Below, one piece after another: positions 20,311 through 31,704 of a stretch of 64,000 nucleotides of DNA; the first letter of the stretch is position 1; every line of letters begins with the position of its first letter. This DNA is from Micrasema longulum. Taxonomy: Eukaryota > Arthropoda > Insecta > Trichoptera > Brachycentridae. A program made the position numbers and the translations under genes. The stretch spans positions 1 to 64,000 of the forward strand of contig JAGVSM010004552.1 in NCBI GenBank assembly GCA_022494885.1, given 5' to 3'. A model generated the notes under the pieces. It searched no databases and was not told the origin of the DNA. It saw only the letters and a program-made list of their open reading frames with translations.

Positions 20311-22480
20311 AGCAGTGGCTATTTTTAATGAATAAATTTTAATGATTTTAGTTGAATAAGTTCTGTTAGATTTAATTTTAAAGTTTTTTTGAGAGTGTTA
20401 GATAAGGGAGATTATACACATATTATTCTATCTTTTTTCTCTGCTGCATTGACATGTTTTTATACTTTTAAACTACTTTTAAGTACTTACATTTTATATG
20501 TGTATAAAATTAACGTATTGCTGCTCTTACTATAATGTGTCATTAATTATGAAGATGTTTTTTTAATTTGACTTAAATTTACTGTCGGTAATATTTCATT
20601 TATTTATTTTTTTTAAATCGATTCTTCTTATCGTTTTTTGAATCCCTTAAAATATGTATGTGTATAATTATGTTTTTCCTTTTTTAAAAATGTTATTACT
20701 ATTTCATTTTATTTTTACATCTGAGCATGTTTTTCATTCTTTATTTTAATTCCTAACTTTTAATTACTCTGACAAATTTTCTCCATTTTTAATATTATTT
20801 CCATTTTTAAATACTAACTACAAATTAAAAGCTTTAAAATAACCTTTTTTACTTTAATTTTAATTTTTAAACTACTTCCATTTATATTTTTTTTTCCTTT
20901 TCTTTTTTGTACTTTCATTAATAACCTTACATATAATAACTTTATAATATGAAAACTTTACTGGTCCATTAAAGTTAAATCTAACTGTGTAAAATATAAA
21001 ACTATGTAACTATACTGTTTCCCAAATAAAAGAAAACAAAAAATTATACTTACTTCAATATTTTATTTTACTGTCGTAGTCTGTTTATGGAATTTTGATT
21101 TCCTGTTCGCCATTGTAGTTGCATATAACATATTTTATCTTCATAGGCTTTATTTTTTCAATTTTCGAAAAAAAAGTTTTTGATTTAAAAAAAAAATCGA
21201 TATTGTTGTTATTTTGCCAATAAACAATTGATTTGAATTGTACATTTTAATTATTTGTCTATTGTTAGCCTATAAGTATTTAACATGTTCAATTTCAATT
21301 AATCATTAATGTAATATTATAGTCTCCGGCATGCCACTTAGATTTTTACGACAATATGAAATTAATATGTGTGAATTTTTATGTGAGACAGCGTGGGACG
21401 AGACAAAATACTTATTTTGCTGTTGATTTGCATAGTTCAAACTATGCCAAATACTCCCCTATTCCACGGTTCAACATGTAAGCAAACGAACATGGAAACT
21501 TAGAGTTATTTAATTTATGTTTATATAAATTAAAATCATTACTTTTTAATCACTTATTCTCTAAATTATAAAAATGTACTAAGTATTTACGGTTTATGCT
21601 ATGATACATCACCTCTGTAACTTCAATACTTTTTTATTTAAACCCTTTATTTATTGTTTATTTTCTACATACCTATGTTATAATTTCTTATTGAATTTTT
21701 CTTAACCATTTCCTTTTTTTTTGCTTATTTTATTTCATGAATCTATATTTTTTATACTGGATTCAGGTGTTTTGTTTTATTATAATTGTTTTTCAATATT
21801 ATTTTATACTTTTTCAAAGGCGTAGGCTGTCAAAATAAATCAATAAACATATTTCTACTGTAGAAAAAGAAAATTATTATTATATTTATTGTAAGCAAGC
21901 AGCTTAAAGCTGATATGTTTAAATCAATTTTAATGAAAGTTAGCTGCTGGCGCAAAATTAAACTTAAAACCGCGATATCAATTATTAATAATGAGTTTAC
22001 TCAGTGAAAGCTTTGATGAAATGTGTCTTGACAAATTAATTTAATGGTGTTCAATTTTACGAAGATCAAATTGCTCTGGAATGTCGTCACGAATAAAGAG
22101 GAACTTAAAAAAAATCAATTATTTATCTAACAAATAAAATTGATTATCTTATCTTTATCAAAATATCAGTCAATATTCATATCTCAGAAATAATTATTCA
22201 ACAAGAAAACAAGTAATGAGTAACTGTTAACTCTTGTGTGGCTGTGATGTCACACTAGTAGACATGGGATACAAACTTGATATATCTCTCTTATTTCTTA
22301 AAATGATGAAGTCGTATTTTTTGTAATCTTCAAATTGACATTTTCACACCGGATTCGGAAAGTCAAATTTGTATAAATATGCTGTATTAACTTACAAAAA
22401 AGATTTATCCTTGCTTCGCGAAGAATGAATGTCCACTAATTCAGCGACACATGTGTTTGAGAGAGAGCACGAAGGTATAA
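20311..22480. other. Long AT-rich stretch, no gene
   Basis: More than 2 kb with very high A+T, long T runs and no open frame worth reporting on either strand. Several AATAAA and TTTATT strings are expected by chance. Confidence 0.5.
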
Positions 22481-23085
22481 CTCATAACAAAAAAAACAGA
22501 GACGCTGTTCTATGGCGGGCGTTGGGTAAAACAGATTCAGTCTTCAGTCGGTTGATGACAGTAATGGGGGGGCGCACGCGCGTAATATGAGTGGCGTATT
22601 TATGATTTATTTTGCTACAACAGGGCTTAATTATATATTTATTTGCATAAATTATGGAAAAGGAATAATTAAAAAACAATATGTTTTTTTTTTTTTCAAA
22701 TGTCTGAACTTTAGAATATTCTGTCTTTTACTAGTGGTAACACAATGTTACATCACCGCGCGCAAAGGGATTATTTACCACAGTCTTTTAAGAGTTAATA
22801 TTGTTTGACAATTTATTTTAGTTTGTTATTGATAGTTTCCGTTGGATGTTTTTTACTCTAATTTTCCAATAAAAGACAACTGGTAATCTAATCAACGTTT
22901 TTTATTCTGAAGGTAAATTATTATTTCAACTCTTGAATAATGCTTGTACTACTCCTGTATAACATGAAGATGTGAATCTTAGAACCTTACCAAAATATCT
23001 ATCAAATATTGGAATTTTGAGAGCAAGTGCTTGAGGAAAATATGAGGCATGGTTTGCCTACATTGAAATCAGAGAACAAGCATAA
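22481..23085. other. Intergenic, GC-richer patch, no gene
   Basis: 22495-22600 is locally GC-richer (GGCGGGCGTTGGG, GGGGGGCGCACGCGCG) and 22750-22765 has CACCGCGCGC. No convincing frame on either strand. Confidence 0.3.
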
Positions 23086-23087
23086 CA

Positions 23088-23368
23088 GCCTTCTATAACG
23101 AGCTTTGAGGGTACGATGGTGGATCTGGCTAGGAAACGTGCTACGCATGCCTCGAGAGCCTCAACCCAAGCTTGCTCTTCTTCACACCAACAGGCTCCCC
23201 CCGTCCTGGAAGACCGTCGATGACGATCTTTCGGCTTTATTCGGCGGAACTCGGGGACGCGGGATTGACGTGGGAGGAGGCGAGAGTGCTGGCTGGCGAT
23301 AGTCTTCCGAAAGCGTCTGGTGATGTCCAGATGCTCCACTTAGGAGCGGATGTGGAAAAAGAAAGCTG
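23088..23368 (+). mobile_element. Non-LTR retrotransposon C-terminal fragment
   Basis: In two overlapping frames the sequence gives RWWIWLGNVLRMPREPQPKL, then FTPTGSPRPGRPSMTIFRLY and SAELGDAGLTWEEARVLAGD. This corresponds to the common LINE ending 'RWLGHVLRMP......P.G.RRPGRP..TW......EL...GLTW.EA...A.DR..W', with one frameshift. The G+C content is much higher than the surroundings. Probably RTE-related. Confidence 0.75.
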
Positions 23369-23369
23369 A

Positions 23370-24150
23370 AATTGTTATTTGTTTAATATATTACAATGAA
23401 AAATACAAGTTATGAAGGTAAATGGTTTTCTTTTACAATTTAACAGTTTAATTTTTAATTTAATTGTATCCAACTTACACCTTTTGTTTCAAAATCATCA
23501 TCATTATATTTTTTTTTTGTTGAATTTGCTGCATGTAATGGGTTGAAAAATAACATTGTCCAGTAGTGAAGTCCTATGGATATTCCAAAAATAATAAATT
23601 TTCTATTTGATAAATAAATCATTTGAAATTCGTGTGTTACTTATTTTTGTACATTTATTTAGTATTTGTATTTATATCATTTGAGTTAGTTTTAATTTAT
23701 TTATTTTTATTTGGGAAAAAAACAACAATTTTCACATTTATTGTATACAGAAAATAAGAATACGTATGAACGAAAATTGTGAAAAACAGTTAAAAAAAAT
23801 TTTCCAAAGTGGTGTAAGATATTGATTAAGAACATTATCGGATCAAAATAAAAGCAATTAACAATTGTTAGGCACTTAGAAGTTGCAAAAAAAAACATAT
23901 CTTTATATACAGTAATAAAAATAAAGTTAATAGAAACAAAAAAAATAAAAATTTAAAGAATTTGAAAAGAAAATAGTTATATAAAAATAATGTAAAAGGT
24001 ACAAAAATATAATAATGAACACACGAGTACATACATAATTACTGGCATCGTAAAACTAAACGGGTGTACTGTCTATAAAGAAATTTTCTATATTTCATAT
24101 AGGAGAGATGAAAAATGTCTGCGTGACCGGAGAGAACAGTATTATAATAA
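23370..24150. other. AT-rich stretch, no gene
   Basis: No recognisable feature. The region just before the LINE at 24153 is probably its 3' untranslated part, judging by the opposite-strand A/T-rich tail. Confidence 0.4.
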
Positions 24151-24152
24151 TG

Positions 24153-24557
24153 TCATGCTCTAAAGAAAAAGTCGTTTTTCCTTGAGTTAGTCCTTGGTGC
24201 TGGCAAATTAAATGTAGTATGGAGTATTTTTCTGTTGGGTACAAGGTATTCAAAAGAACTTGTAAGTAAAGGGCAGTCTACGACGTTGTTTACTAGTTTA
24301 AACAGGAATATTTGATCTGCAATCACTCTTCTATACTCCAGGGTTTGAAATGAATTTGGTGTACAGTGAAATTTATGATTTATTAAATTAATGAATATCT
24401 TCAGTATCCTTTCTAAGTTGTTTATATATTTTTTATATCGGGGATTCCATATAATTAAAGCATATTCTAATTGACTTCTCACATATGTGTTAAACAGAAA
24501 TATACATTTTTTAATGATTTCGAAGTCATTAGACATTCGCATTAAAAAATCTAGCAA
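24153..24557 (-). mobile_element. Jockey-like LINE, thumb and C-terminal region
   Basis: A 134-codon frame reads LLFNTYVRSQLEYALIIWNP with a one-residue variation, then RYKKYINNLERILKIFINLI, TPNSFQTLEYRRVIADQIFL, FKLVNNVVDCPLLTSSFEYL and VPNRKILHTTFNLPAPRTNS. These are the 'vRS.LEYas.vW.P......I..iE.iQkkf', 'L..RR...d..fl.Kl.n..vd...ll' and 'vP.r..R....f' blocks of Jockey-like reverse transcriptases. It is open throughout but lacks the catalytic part. Confidence 0.9.
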
Positions 24558-24871
24558 TTTGTTTTAAAACATACAAGTAAAAACTGCAAGTGCATTCAAA
24601 AATAAATCAAATAAACATTGCAGACTTTTGCGAGACTATTTAAAACTAATTTTCACGCCCATTTAGCTTTTTTAAACATGAATTCATTAAATTAACATAA
24701 ACTTTATTGATTAAAAAAAAATCAATAAATTTAGTTATTAAAAATCACAAATAGTGTAAAAATTACAGTATGAAAGTAAAAAAAAAAAATCTTAAAAAAA
24801 AAAACAGTAGGCGTACTTATTTCCAAACGTCAAAAAAACATTAAATAAAAGTAAAAAAAATAAAATATTAG

Positions 24872-25063
24872 ATGTTTTTTAGAAAAAAACAGAATAAAAA
24901 ATCATTTACGAGTAAGTCCCGATTAACCGCTTTCCAAGCAATTCGTCATTGGGTGCTTAAACATAAGTTCAAAATTTTACCTAAAAACTATGGAAAACGG
25001 GTATTAATAAAAGTGCAAAATAAATTTGATATAGAATTAAAAGTTTACAAGAAATATAGATGA
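24872..25063 (+). other. Unassigned basic open frame
   Basis: A 63-codon frame rich in Lys, Arg and Phe, for example KSRLTAFQAIRHWVLKHKFK and LPKNYGKRVLIKV, ends in TGA. I recognise no family. It has AG acceptor-like sites at its left edge but no donor at its end. It could be a terminal exon, a retroelement scrap, or chance. Confidence 0.2.
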
Positions 25064-25438
25064 AATATTTACTATAAAAGACTGGTTTTAAAAGTCAAGT
25101 AATAAATCAATAAATCAAGTTTAGGTCCATCATCAAATACCCTCTTCACAAGCTGCTCATCTACATTTATCTTTCTCTCGTGACGTAAATGCTGTAGCGT
25201 TGCAGTTAAAATCAAAAACACAAAGCTTGCTATCAATTCTGGTCTTATCAGGATCTCTAGTCAGCCTCTGTTACCCTGGTATGGAGGAGATGATCAGAGG
25301 CGTGCAATTTTCAGCGTTCTCATAGATTATTGTTGAAAAAATTAAAATAAAATTCCATTATCATTAATGAAAGGCATTCACTTGATACGGAAATCGCGTT
25401 TGATAATTTTAATCAATTTTGTTTTTTAAAATCAGTTT

Positions 25439-25548
25439 TTGCACCACAAACGACCTTTTGAGACAGGTGAATTGTAAAACTGAAGTAACATCATCAATAA
25501 TTATTGTTGTCTCACTGGGAATCAAACCCGAGGCTCTCCGTGTGTAAG
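25439..25548 (-). mobile_element. Diverged SINE-C
   Basis: GCACCACAAACGA, CAGGTGAATTGTAAAACTGA, CTCACTGGGAATCAAACCCG and GGCTCTCCGTGTGTAAG follow the order of the SINE-C copies at 16894 and 29735, with the head truncated. Confidence 0.5.
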
Positions 25549-25776
25549 ATCATGGTGTAATGGCTAGATGCTCTTCTTTATGCTTGGCAATCGCGTTGGG
25601 AATCTTTCCCTTCCGGAGGTTCACCTTCCTTTTTTTTTCTTCGATTTCATTCTATTCGTCCACACTTAAAACCTTCTTGGCTTATCCCCGATCACTAGAC
25701 TGTGCAGTTTTTATCAGGTCATGGTAAATTTAATAAAAAATGATTTGTTTTCAATATTGTTGATTTCCCTTAGTGC

Positions 25777-26004
25777 TGCAGCGGATATCCTAATCAGTCT
25801 TCTAAACACATCCTGTGGTCTTGTTCTTTTCCCCTTCCTTATGATTACCGAATGGAGCTTCTAGCTACTATCCGTAACCCTGTTATAGATCATGTTGAAT
25901 ATACATATCCGGTGGCTTCCAAAAATAATTTCACGGCTTTTAAAAAGTTTTGTAATCATTTCGGAGAATTGATCATGTCCAATCAATTTAATTCATGTCA
26001 GTGA
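25777..26004 (+). mobile_element. R1/I-like LINE C-terminal zinc-knuckle fragment
   Basis: An uninterrupted frame gives CSGYPNQSSKHILWSCSFPL, PYDYRMELLATIRNPVIDH and SKNNFTAFKKFCNHFGELIM and ends in TGA at 26002-26004. The 'C..G..Q(T/S)..HILW.C' pattern is the C-terminal Cys/His knuckle of RNase H-bearing LINEs. Absence of an ATG makes it easy to overlook. The upstream 25075-25435 sequence has no recognised frame. Confidence 0.7.
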
Positions 26005-26190
26005 AGAATTCATTTCCCTCTTATCTCATTTAACTATTCATTTCTTTAAGCACAAAGATGTTAAAGGCTACCATATTACAGAAAGCTCCTTCGGGCAGTT
26101 TTTCTCATTCGGCAACGAGCAAAATTTTCGTGTAGGAATGTGGGCACCGCCAAGGAGACTTATGTCCTCATATACGGTAAACGGTATGTA

Positions 26191-26275
26191 GTGGGCAAGC
26201 TGTAATGGCTAAGATACTTGACTCACGCTAGGAAGGTTTCGAGTTCCACTCCCAGTGAGAACACCATAATATTAT
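26191..26275 (+). mobile_element. tRNA-like SINE head (SINE-C-related)
   Basis: GTAGTGGGCAAGCTGTAATG with box A-like sequence, AGATACTTGACTCACGCTAG, GAAGGTTTCGAGTTCCACTC (box B-like) and CCAGTGAGAACACCA, the latter shared with SINE-C. Confidence 0.55.
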
Positions 26276-26384
26276 TTTTTATTCCAGTAAAATAGCTAAA
26301 GGTGTTGAGCCAATTCTACTAAATAAAACAAAAAAAAACATATTTCATTTTCATAGAACAATGTAGAAATATCTCCTTCTTCTT

Positions 26385-26637
26385 TTCCAATGGCGTTACA
26401 GTCCAAATCGAGTCTTGGCCTCCTTTAACTTTTGCCTCTAACTCCGCCTGTCCCAGCAGCCATTTTTCAATTTGCAACTGATAGAAGCTATGCTGCATCT
26501 TTTTTTGCATCATCCTTCCAACTTAGTCTTTGTTTTTCAACCCTCTTTTACCCCCTGGGTGTCTAGTCATGACTCTCTTAGTTACTCGCGCATCAGCCAT
26601 TCTTTATACGTGTCCAGCCCATCTCAACCTGAGCCTA
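26385..26637 (-). mobile_element. LINE C-terminal tail (RTE-like)
   Basis: The minus strand gives RLRWAGHV and RMADARVTKRVMTRHPGGKR, then MMQKKMQHSFYQLQIEKWLL, GQAELEAKVKGGQDSIWTVT and PLEKKK, with frameshifts. This matches the end of non-LTR elements ('LRW.GHV.RM.D.R..K.....', '..W......AK......C'). Confidence 0.6.
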
Positions 26638-26638
26638 A

Positions 26639-26777
26639 ATTATGAATGGAAAATATTGGCCATTCCGAATTTAATAAACTGCCTGATGATCTAAGACACG
26701 AAAAACTCAATAAAAAATCCAGAAGTGTCGCAATCAAAAAAAAATTCTCAAATCTTTTTGTTCTTGATATTTATTAA
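26639..26777 (+). mobile_element. LINE C-terminal fragment related to 3423-3641
   Basis: With one frameshift it reads ENIGHSEFNKLPDDLRHEKL, NKKSRSVAIKKKFSNLFVLD and stop, a close match to the 3423-3641 element (GHSVFSKLPDELKHEKSN, RKSRSVVIKKYYVNLFD). It abuts the oppositely oriented LINE tail at 26385-26637. Confidence 0.6.
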
Positions 26778-27098
26778 TGTAGTTTACATAAGATAGTGTT
26801 TTATGATTCTTATCCAATAATGTTTTCTTTTTATTTCGGATGTATTATTGTCAAAAAAATGTTTTTTCTTATTTATATGTTTTATTAATAATTAAAAAAA
26901 AAAAAAAACCCTATATTCATCTGTATTTATCGAGACAGTATACTGAACATCTGATCTATCTGTATATACCTCGGTATGTTCTACTGACTTGCCATATTGA
27001 CATTATATGATCGAAACCCAATGGAGGACCGCAACAATTTAGTCCGCGTTCCTTACGTCATTTACATTTAAAACTGTTTTCATTTATATTTTAAATAG

Positions 27099-27382
27099 GC
27101 TTCTGTGATAGAAAGTGCCCACTTCAAAGCGATTATTAACTCCAATGAATCCCAATTCAACCAAAAAATGCTGTTCAAGCAGAACATGATTTTTAAAAGA
27201 TTTTTGACACTTGCCAAGACGTTGTGCTTAAAGTTCGTCTGTATTTATCTACCGAGCGACTACAAAGCCGAGTCCTTTAACGTCTCGATACGTACACTCC
27301 GAATGATAATAAAACAAACGGGAAAAACAATAAAACTATTTTTTTTTTATAGTGGCAACTTTCTTACGCCTAGATACTCTTA
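27099..27382 (+). other. Unassigned open frame behind an acceptor-like site
   Basis: Following TATTTTAAATAG at 27098, about 94 codons are open: ASVIESAHFKAIINSNESQF, NQKMLFKQNMIFKRFLTLAK, LCLKFVCIYLPSDYKAESFN, ending in TAA. A similar acceptor-like string (TATTTTGAATAGGCTT) occurs 400 bp later before a shorter frame (27502-27684). I recognise no domain. Possible exon or chance. Confidence 0.2.
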
Positions 27383-27659
27383 AATATTAATAGGCCAGAA
27401 TCTAACGACATTATTTTTGCATCGAGCCACTCGTTTTAGAAACTGACAGTAATGTCAGAATTTAATTCGACTTCAAAATTGACTCTTTTCTCTCTTATAT
27501 TTTGAATAGGCTTTTAAAAAAGTGCCAACCTTTTTTTAAATCGATAAAAATATTTAAGTTAATCGTAATCAAAGGAAAAATTGCTCGGTGGAAAGAAATT
27601 TTTGTCACTTTTAATGTGTTGATTAACGTATCGAGGGGTTCTAGACCCGTTGGTATAAA

Positions 27660-27882
27660 CCGATGTACTTACATCAAAACTTGATGGTGGGGAGATTGGT
27701 AGTGTACCTGAGTAGTCGATCGAGAGACTTTTATCTTCTACTATGACGTCATACTGAGCGCAGATATGTGTACCGTGACGTGCGCTTCCCCTTGTTTCAT
27801 ATCGATGTACCTATCCAAAACTTGATGGTGGGGGGTCGGTAGTGTATCTTCGTAATCGCTAGAGAGGATTCATCTTTAACTA
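27660..27882 (+). repeat. Tandem duplication, unit about 140 bp
   Basis: Two copies of CGATGTAC-T-C-CAAAACTTGATGGTGGGG-G-TCGGTAGTGTA-CT begin at 27660 and 27803, each followed by a GTAATCG/GTAGTCG, CTAGAGAG/CGAGAGA and ATCTTC/ATCTTT block. Confidence 0.6.
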
Positions 27883-27908
27883 TACCCTCAAGGTTAAGGA
27901 TGACGTCT

Positions 27909-28135
27909 TTATCTTCTCATCATAATCGAGATACTAGGAGCTTCATATATGCTGTACAATTCGGCAGTTTGCCTAATGCGCCACTCTTCTCGATCTTTCA
28001 CGGGACCACAGATTCGGCGAAGAACTCTCCTTTCAAATATGTCCAGCATCCAGCGGGACCTTACTGTCAGAGTCAGTGCCTCGCATCCATAGCAAATGTT
28101 GAAATATCTAACATATTCAAACAGAACGAAAATGA
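27909..28135 (-). mobile_element. RTE-like LINE fragment
   Basis: Minus strand reads YVRYFNICYGCEALTLTVRS, RWMLDIFERRVLRRICGPVK, DREEWRIRQTAELYSIYEAP. This is the 'YG.E.WTL......L..FERKvLRrI.GPv...g.WR.R.N.ELy.ly' segment of RTE elements, open for about 75 codons. Confidence 0.8.
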
Positions 28136-28826
28136 ATAAAAATAATTTAATTAAGAGGAAATTAAAGAAAATAACTTTTATGTAAATTACATTTCTCAGC
28201 GTTTGCATCTACCGCTTGAACAGGAGTGAGTGGATGCACCCTACGGTGCCTTGGAGAAGCATATTGTTGAAGCTTTTACGGCGTTCCATAGGCTCTAGGC
28301 TCGTTGAGTAAACAAAATGCGATTTTTCTCAAGCCCCGGTGTTCTGTGCTTTGACTGATTACCTTACCCTCGAGTGACACAGTTTGGTAAAGATACGCTG
28401 GCTTTACTATACACATTCAGAGCCCAATGGATGTTGGAATGATTTTTTTAACAATAAAAAATGAAAGAAAATATCGTTATTTATATAAATAAAAAAAAAC
28501 AGATTCGAGGCATAATGCGTTCCGTAATGGCTGAAATTAGCGTAATTTGCGGAAGATTCGCCAAATAATAAGAGTTTGTTCGCCTTTCTAAAAATTAATG
28601 AACATTTTCACCGAGATGGTCGTTAACAAATCCAATTTACGAAACTTAAAGCTTTTTTACGTTTTTTGCTGCGGAATAAGGGAAGGATAATGTAAGGAAA
28701 AAATCCTCATAATATTATTTTGCGTATGTCAAAATGTTTGTAGACAAGTATTAGACTCAAAACTGAACATTTAAAAAAATTATAAATTTGAAAAAAAAAA
28801 CTTTTTCAGAAACTCATTTTTTATTT

Positions 28827-28895
28827 GTCACTTAAATATTTCATTGTCTCTGGGCGCTGCACCTGAAGCGTAAGACTGATCACCTTGCCTTCTTT
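28827..28895 (+). mobile_element. SINE-A tail
   Basis: CACTTAAATATTTCATTGTC followed by CACCTGAAGCGTAAGACTG and ATCACCTTGCCTTC match the end of the SINE-A copy at 47742-47920. Between 28140 and 28826 I see nothing else recognisable. Confidence 0.6.
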
Positions 28896-28934
28896 TAACT
28901 GATAATTATTATGTTTATTAAATTACATATTCTA

Positions 28935-29520
28935 CCATATATTTATTTATTTATACTTTTACATTGTTTGTATTCTTTTTTAATACTGAATAATGTTCCC
29001 TCATTGGGGTGTCCCGTGCCGAGGGAAACATTTTACAAAATGTGAAACACGCCTAAGATTAGCTATTCAACAAAGTTAACATAATAATAACAATAAAAAA
29101 AACGTAATTAATCTAATTACCTTAATTATTATTAACATAATAAACAATAAAAAAACTAAAATAATCATGAAAAACATTTTATATAGACTAATAGAACAAA
29201 TTTTATAAACAGTACACACATTTTACCTATTTGGCTTGATCCACTCACCGATCCGTGCGCAACCCACCTCCACTATCTATTTCTAAATAGCAATTTTATA
29301 TTGCGATAATGGAAGTAGATTGTACACTTTAACCGAGTAGTAGACCAATCCTCTTTGACCGAAGGTTGTATTTATTTTTTAATTTTTTTGCAGCATCGGG
29401 GTGGAGTATCTAGTAATTCTTGTATTTGTAACGGAAGGTAGAGAATAATGTTTACGTGCATACCTTATGTAAAAGCTTTGTTACTAAACAAAGCTTTTAC
29501 ATAAGGTAGATGTAGATGTG
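28935..29520 (-). repeat. LINE 3'-end-like repeat, copy 1
   Basis: Nearly collinear with 50085-50690: shared ACATTGTTTGTATTCTTTTT, CTCATTGGGGTGTCCCGTGC, CGAGGGAAACATTTTACAAA, CTATTTGGCTTGATCCACTC, CCGATCCGTGCGCAACCCAC and GTCAAAGAGGATTGGTCT (minus). The ATTTATTTATTTATA edge looks like an inverted A-rich LINE tail, so the element reads on the minus strand. It has no clear frame. This copy contains the palindrome at 29461-29508. Confidence 0.7.
29461..29508. repeat. Perfect 22-bp palindrome with 4-base loop
   Basis: TACCTTATGTAAAAGCTTTG-TT and its exact reverse complement are separated by ACTA. The sister repeat copy at about 50640-50670 has only one arm, so the second arm is a local inverted duplication. 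Confidence 0.8.
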
Positions 29521-29734
29521 TTACTATTTTTACTTTATTGTATTATATATTTTGTATTTATTTTTACTATCAAGTAATTACCGAATTGAATTATAAAATT
29601 ACTAAAAATCATTAATTACATATTGCCATGTATTATAATATAACTTTTCTGCATTCCATTTTCTGACATGTATCCATTTTTACTATTTATATTTTTCTAT
29701 TATTATTTTGTGTATTTCGTTTCATTTTTTTTTT

Positions 29735-29895
29735 CACCACAACAGGCGAGGATCCCCAATTACAGTGGTGAATTACATTACAGAACAACCAGGCTTGAGA
29801 AAAATCACATTTTTAATTTTTGTGTTCTCACCGGGAATCGAAGAACCTTCCGTGCGTGAGTCAAGCGTCTTGACCACTACACCACGGAGGCCGCC
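29735..29895 (-). mobile_element. SINE-C, near full-length
   Basis: Minus strand: GGCGGCCTCCGTGGTGTAGT (box A), GGTCAAGACGCTTGACTCAC, GGTTC...TTCGATTCCCGG (box B region with a small deletion), then TCTCAAGCCTGGTTGTTCTG and TTCACCACTGTAATTGGGGA. Collinear with 16894-17052. Confidence 0.75.
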
Positions 29896-30600
29896 GTTTG
29901 TGTTTTGTTTAATATTGTTTTGATTATTTTGTATTTTGTTTAATATAATAATAAGTGTTTTTGAATTATATATAGAAGAGTCCCGACTTAACATGGAATT
30001 TTCTAACAAGTCGGGACATAAAAAAATGATAAGTGTGCTCTATGATTAAATTGTGTATTTTTTGCATTAAGTAAATAAATTAAGATACGCTACATTTTGT
30101 TTAACAATGCAAGGCTTTATGCATTATTGGGTGCAGATTAAGGGTTTAATTATGATCATGATGATTTATTTATAATTTTCATTAGGGAGCGATTTGTCCT
30201 GCAGGAATTTCTGGAAAAACACAGATTTATGGAGATTATATTCAGATTCGAGTGAATAATTATTGACCCCTTGCAACTAGAAAAAGGCATAACCGTAGAA
30301 CCCTCCCAATCGTTACAGATAATGAATAGTTGGACCCTTTTGAACCCGTATCTGCATTTGGTTAGAAATTAATTCAACACAAAGCACGTTAAATTATAAA
30401 CATATATTTTTTTAAATTATTTATTTTTGTTTTAGAAGATAACAGAAAATATAAATAAAAAATAATGAAACCCACTAAGCCGCAGAACTGGCTTGTCGAA
30501 AGGTTTCTTTTTTTTCCTTTACAAAGAAGAAGGTAAAAGAAATAATGCGATAAAATAAAATAAATAACACAACTTTGTTTTTTACCACTAATTTTTATTT

Positions 30601-30645
30601 TCCTCCGACCGGTTTCAAAGCAAACAAGCTTCTTCGTCAAGGTTT
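30601..30645 (-). repeat. Hammerhead-like repeat motif
   Basis: Minus strand: CCTTGACGAAGAAGCTTGTT then TGCTTTGAAACCGGTCGGAGG. It has TGACGA, a stem II (AAGC/GCTT) and GAAACCGGTC, but C3 of the core is T and helix I is only two or three pairs. The same motif recurs, further decayed, at 60665-60707. Confidence 0.4.
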
Positions 30646-30799
30646 ACGTAACTAATGAATTGAGTCCTTTTGTGAATTTTGTGAATTTAAAAAGTAATAA
30701 AAACATTATTAAGAACTTAAGAATATACATACGGAAATTTAACTCAAAGTGTATGTACAAAAATTGGAATGGTAGAATGTTAACATAAAATAATAATCA

Positions 30800-31105
30800 A
30801 TATAAACATGTTACAACAGAGATGAAGAACATTTTAGAGAGAGTCTAGGCATCTACGGGGCTAATGACCTGTCATTGGCTGGTTTAAGTGGCCACTTTGC
30901 ACATTGCGTAACATTTACCATTTTGCCCATATTTGAACATCAATATTCCTTTAATTCTTCCATCTGTTGATGTTTGCGAAGTTAAAAAGCTGAAACCTTT
31001 ATTTATTTATGCGAGTGAGATTCGTGTAATTGAATTATTTCTCCTACATACTAGGCAACGCCTAAAAATGTTATTTTTTCCATTTCTATACTTTCTGCAT
31101 TATTG
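30800..31105 (+). repeat. R43 repeat copy, full
   Basis: Carries the whole block chain from CATGTTACAACAGAGATGAA through GGCATCTACGGGGCTAATGA, AGTGGCCACTTTGCACATTG, GTTGATGTTTGCGAAG and the terminal GAGATTCGTGTAATTGAATT, CATACTAGGCAACGCCTAA, as at 42860-43172. Its end abuts an RTE fragment at 31112. Confidence 0.7.
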
Positions 31106-31111
31106 ACAGAA

Positions 31112-31330
31112 TCAAGAAAGGGGTGCTGCGTTGGTTTGGACATGTAGAGCGAATGGACAGCGAAAGAACGGCTAAAAGGATCTACGATGCAAATGTTGAT
31201 GGATGCAGAAAACGAGGAAGACCGAGAACGACATGGCACGATCAAGTCCATCAAATACTTGAAGATGGACATGTGAAAAGTAGGAATTATCGGCGTGCGT
31301 GCATGAGAAGATGTATGAATGTAGAGATAG
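31112..31330 (+). mobile_element. RTE LINE C-terminal fragment
   Basis: IKKGVLRWFGHVERMDSERT, AKRIYDANVDGCRKRGRPRT, TWHDQVHQILEDGHVKSRNY and RRACMRRCMNVEIE in one open frame. It matches the minus-strand copy at 1266-1478 (GHVERMDSERTAKRIYNVNV). Confidence 0.85.
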
Positions 31331-31650
31331 AGTGCCAAGAAAAAAGTTTTTACGGCACCAGAAATAGAAGAAAACTCAAAATTCTATCTGCAAAAACTCA
31401 AAGAGGCCGTGAAAGTATTTACATTTATAAAAAGCTACCAAAATAATAAAAGATGTTAATTGTATCAAAGCGCGTTTAATTAAAAAATGTTACATTACCA
31501 CAATGAATATTTGAAAGAAGTAACCGAGTCAGTGTTCATTTATTTAATGATAATATTTTAAACACTAACGTTTAAATGAAAATTTGTTTTGTTTACATGG
31601 TTTAAATTATTTTATATTTATTAATTTATAAATTTGTAAAAACCATTTTT

Positions 31651-31704
31651 GAGTTGTACGTCGACCAGTTTCGAGGTTGCTTCCTCATCACCAGGACTTC
31701 AACT
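31651..31704 (-). repeat. Hammerhead-like repeat motif
   Basis: Minus strand contains TGATGAGGAAGCAACCTCGA then AACTGGTCGACGTACAAC: TGATGA, a stem II of GG/CC, GAAAC and GGTC, with GTC/GAC plus GTTG/CAAC as possible helix I. The first core base is displaced by extra bases, so I regard it as degenerate. A diverged R43-like block (TTGCAACAGAGAGAGAAAAT) follows at 31720. Confidence 0.4.

Noticed and set aside
20311..22480. Possible long non-coding RNA in the extended AT-rich stretch
   Set aside because: Nothing in the sequence (promoter, splice pairs, conserved structure) supports it.
24872..25063. Basic 63-codon frame as a spondin exon
   Set aside because: Entry phases from available acceptors do not fit the phase 1 left by exon 5 without a stop, and no donor is present.
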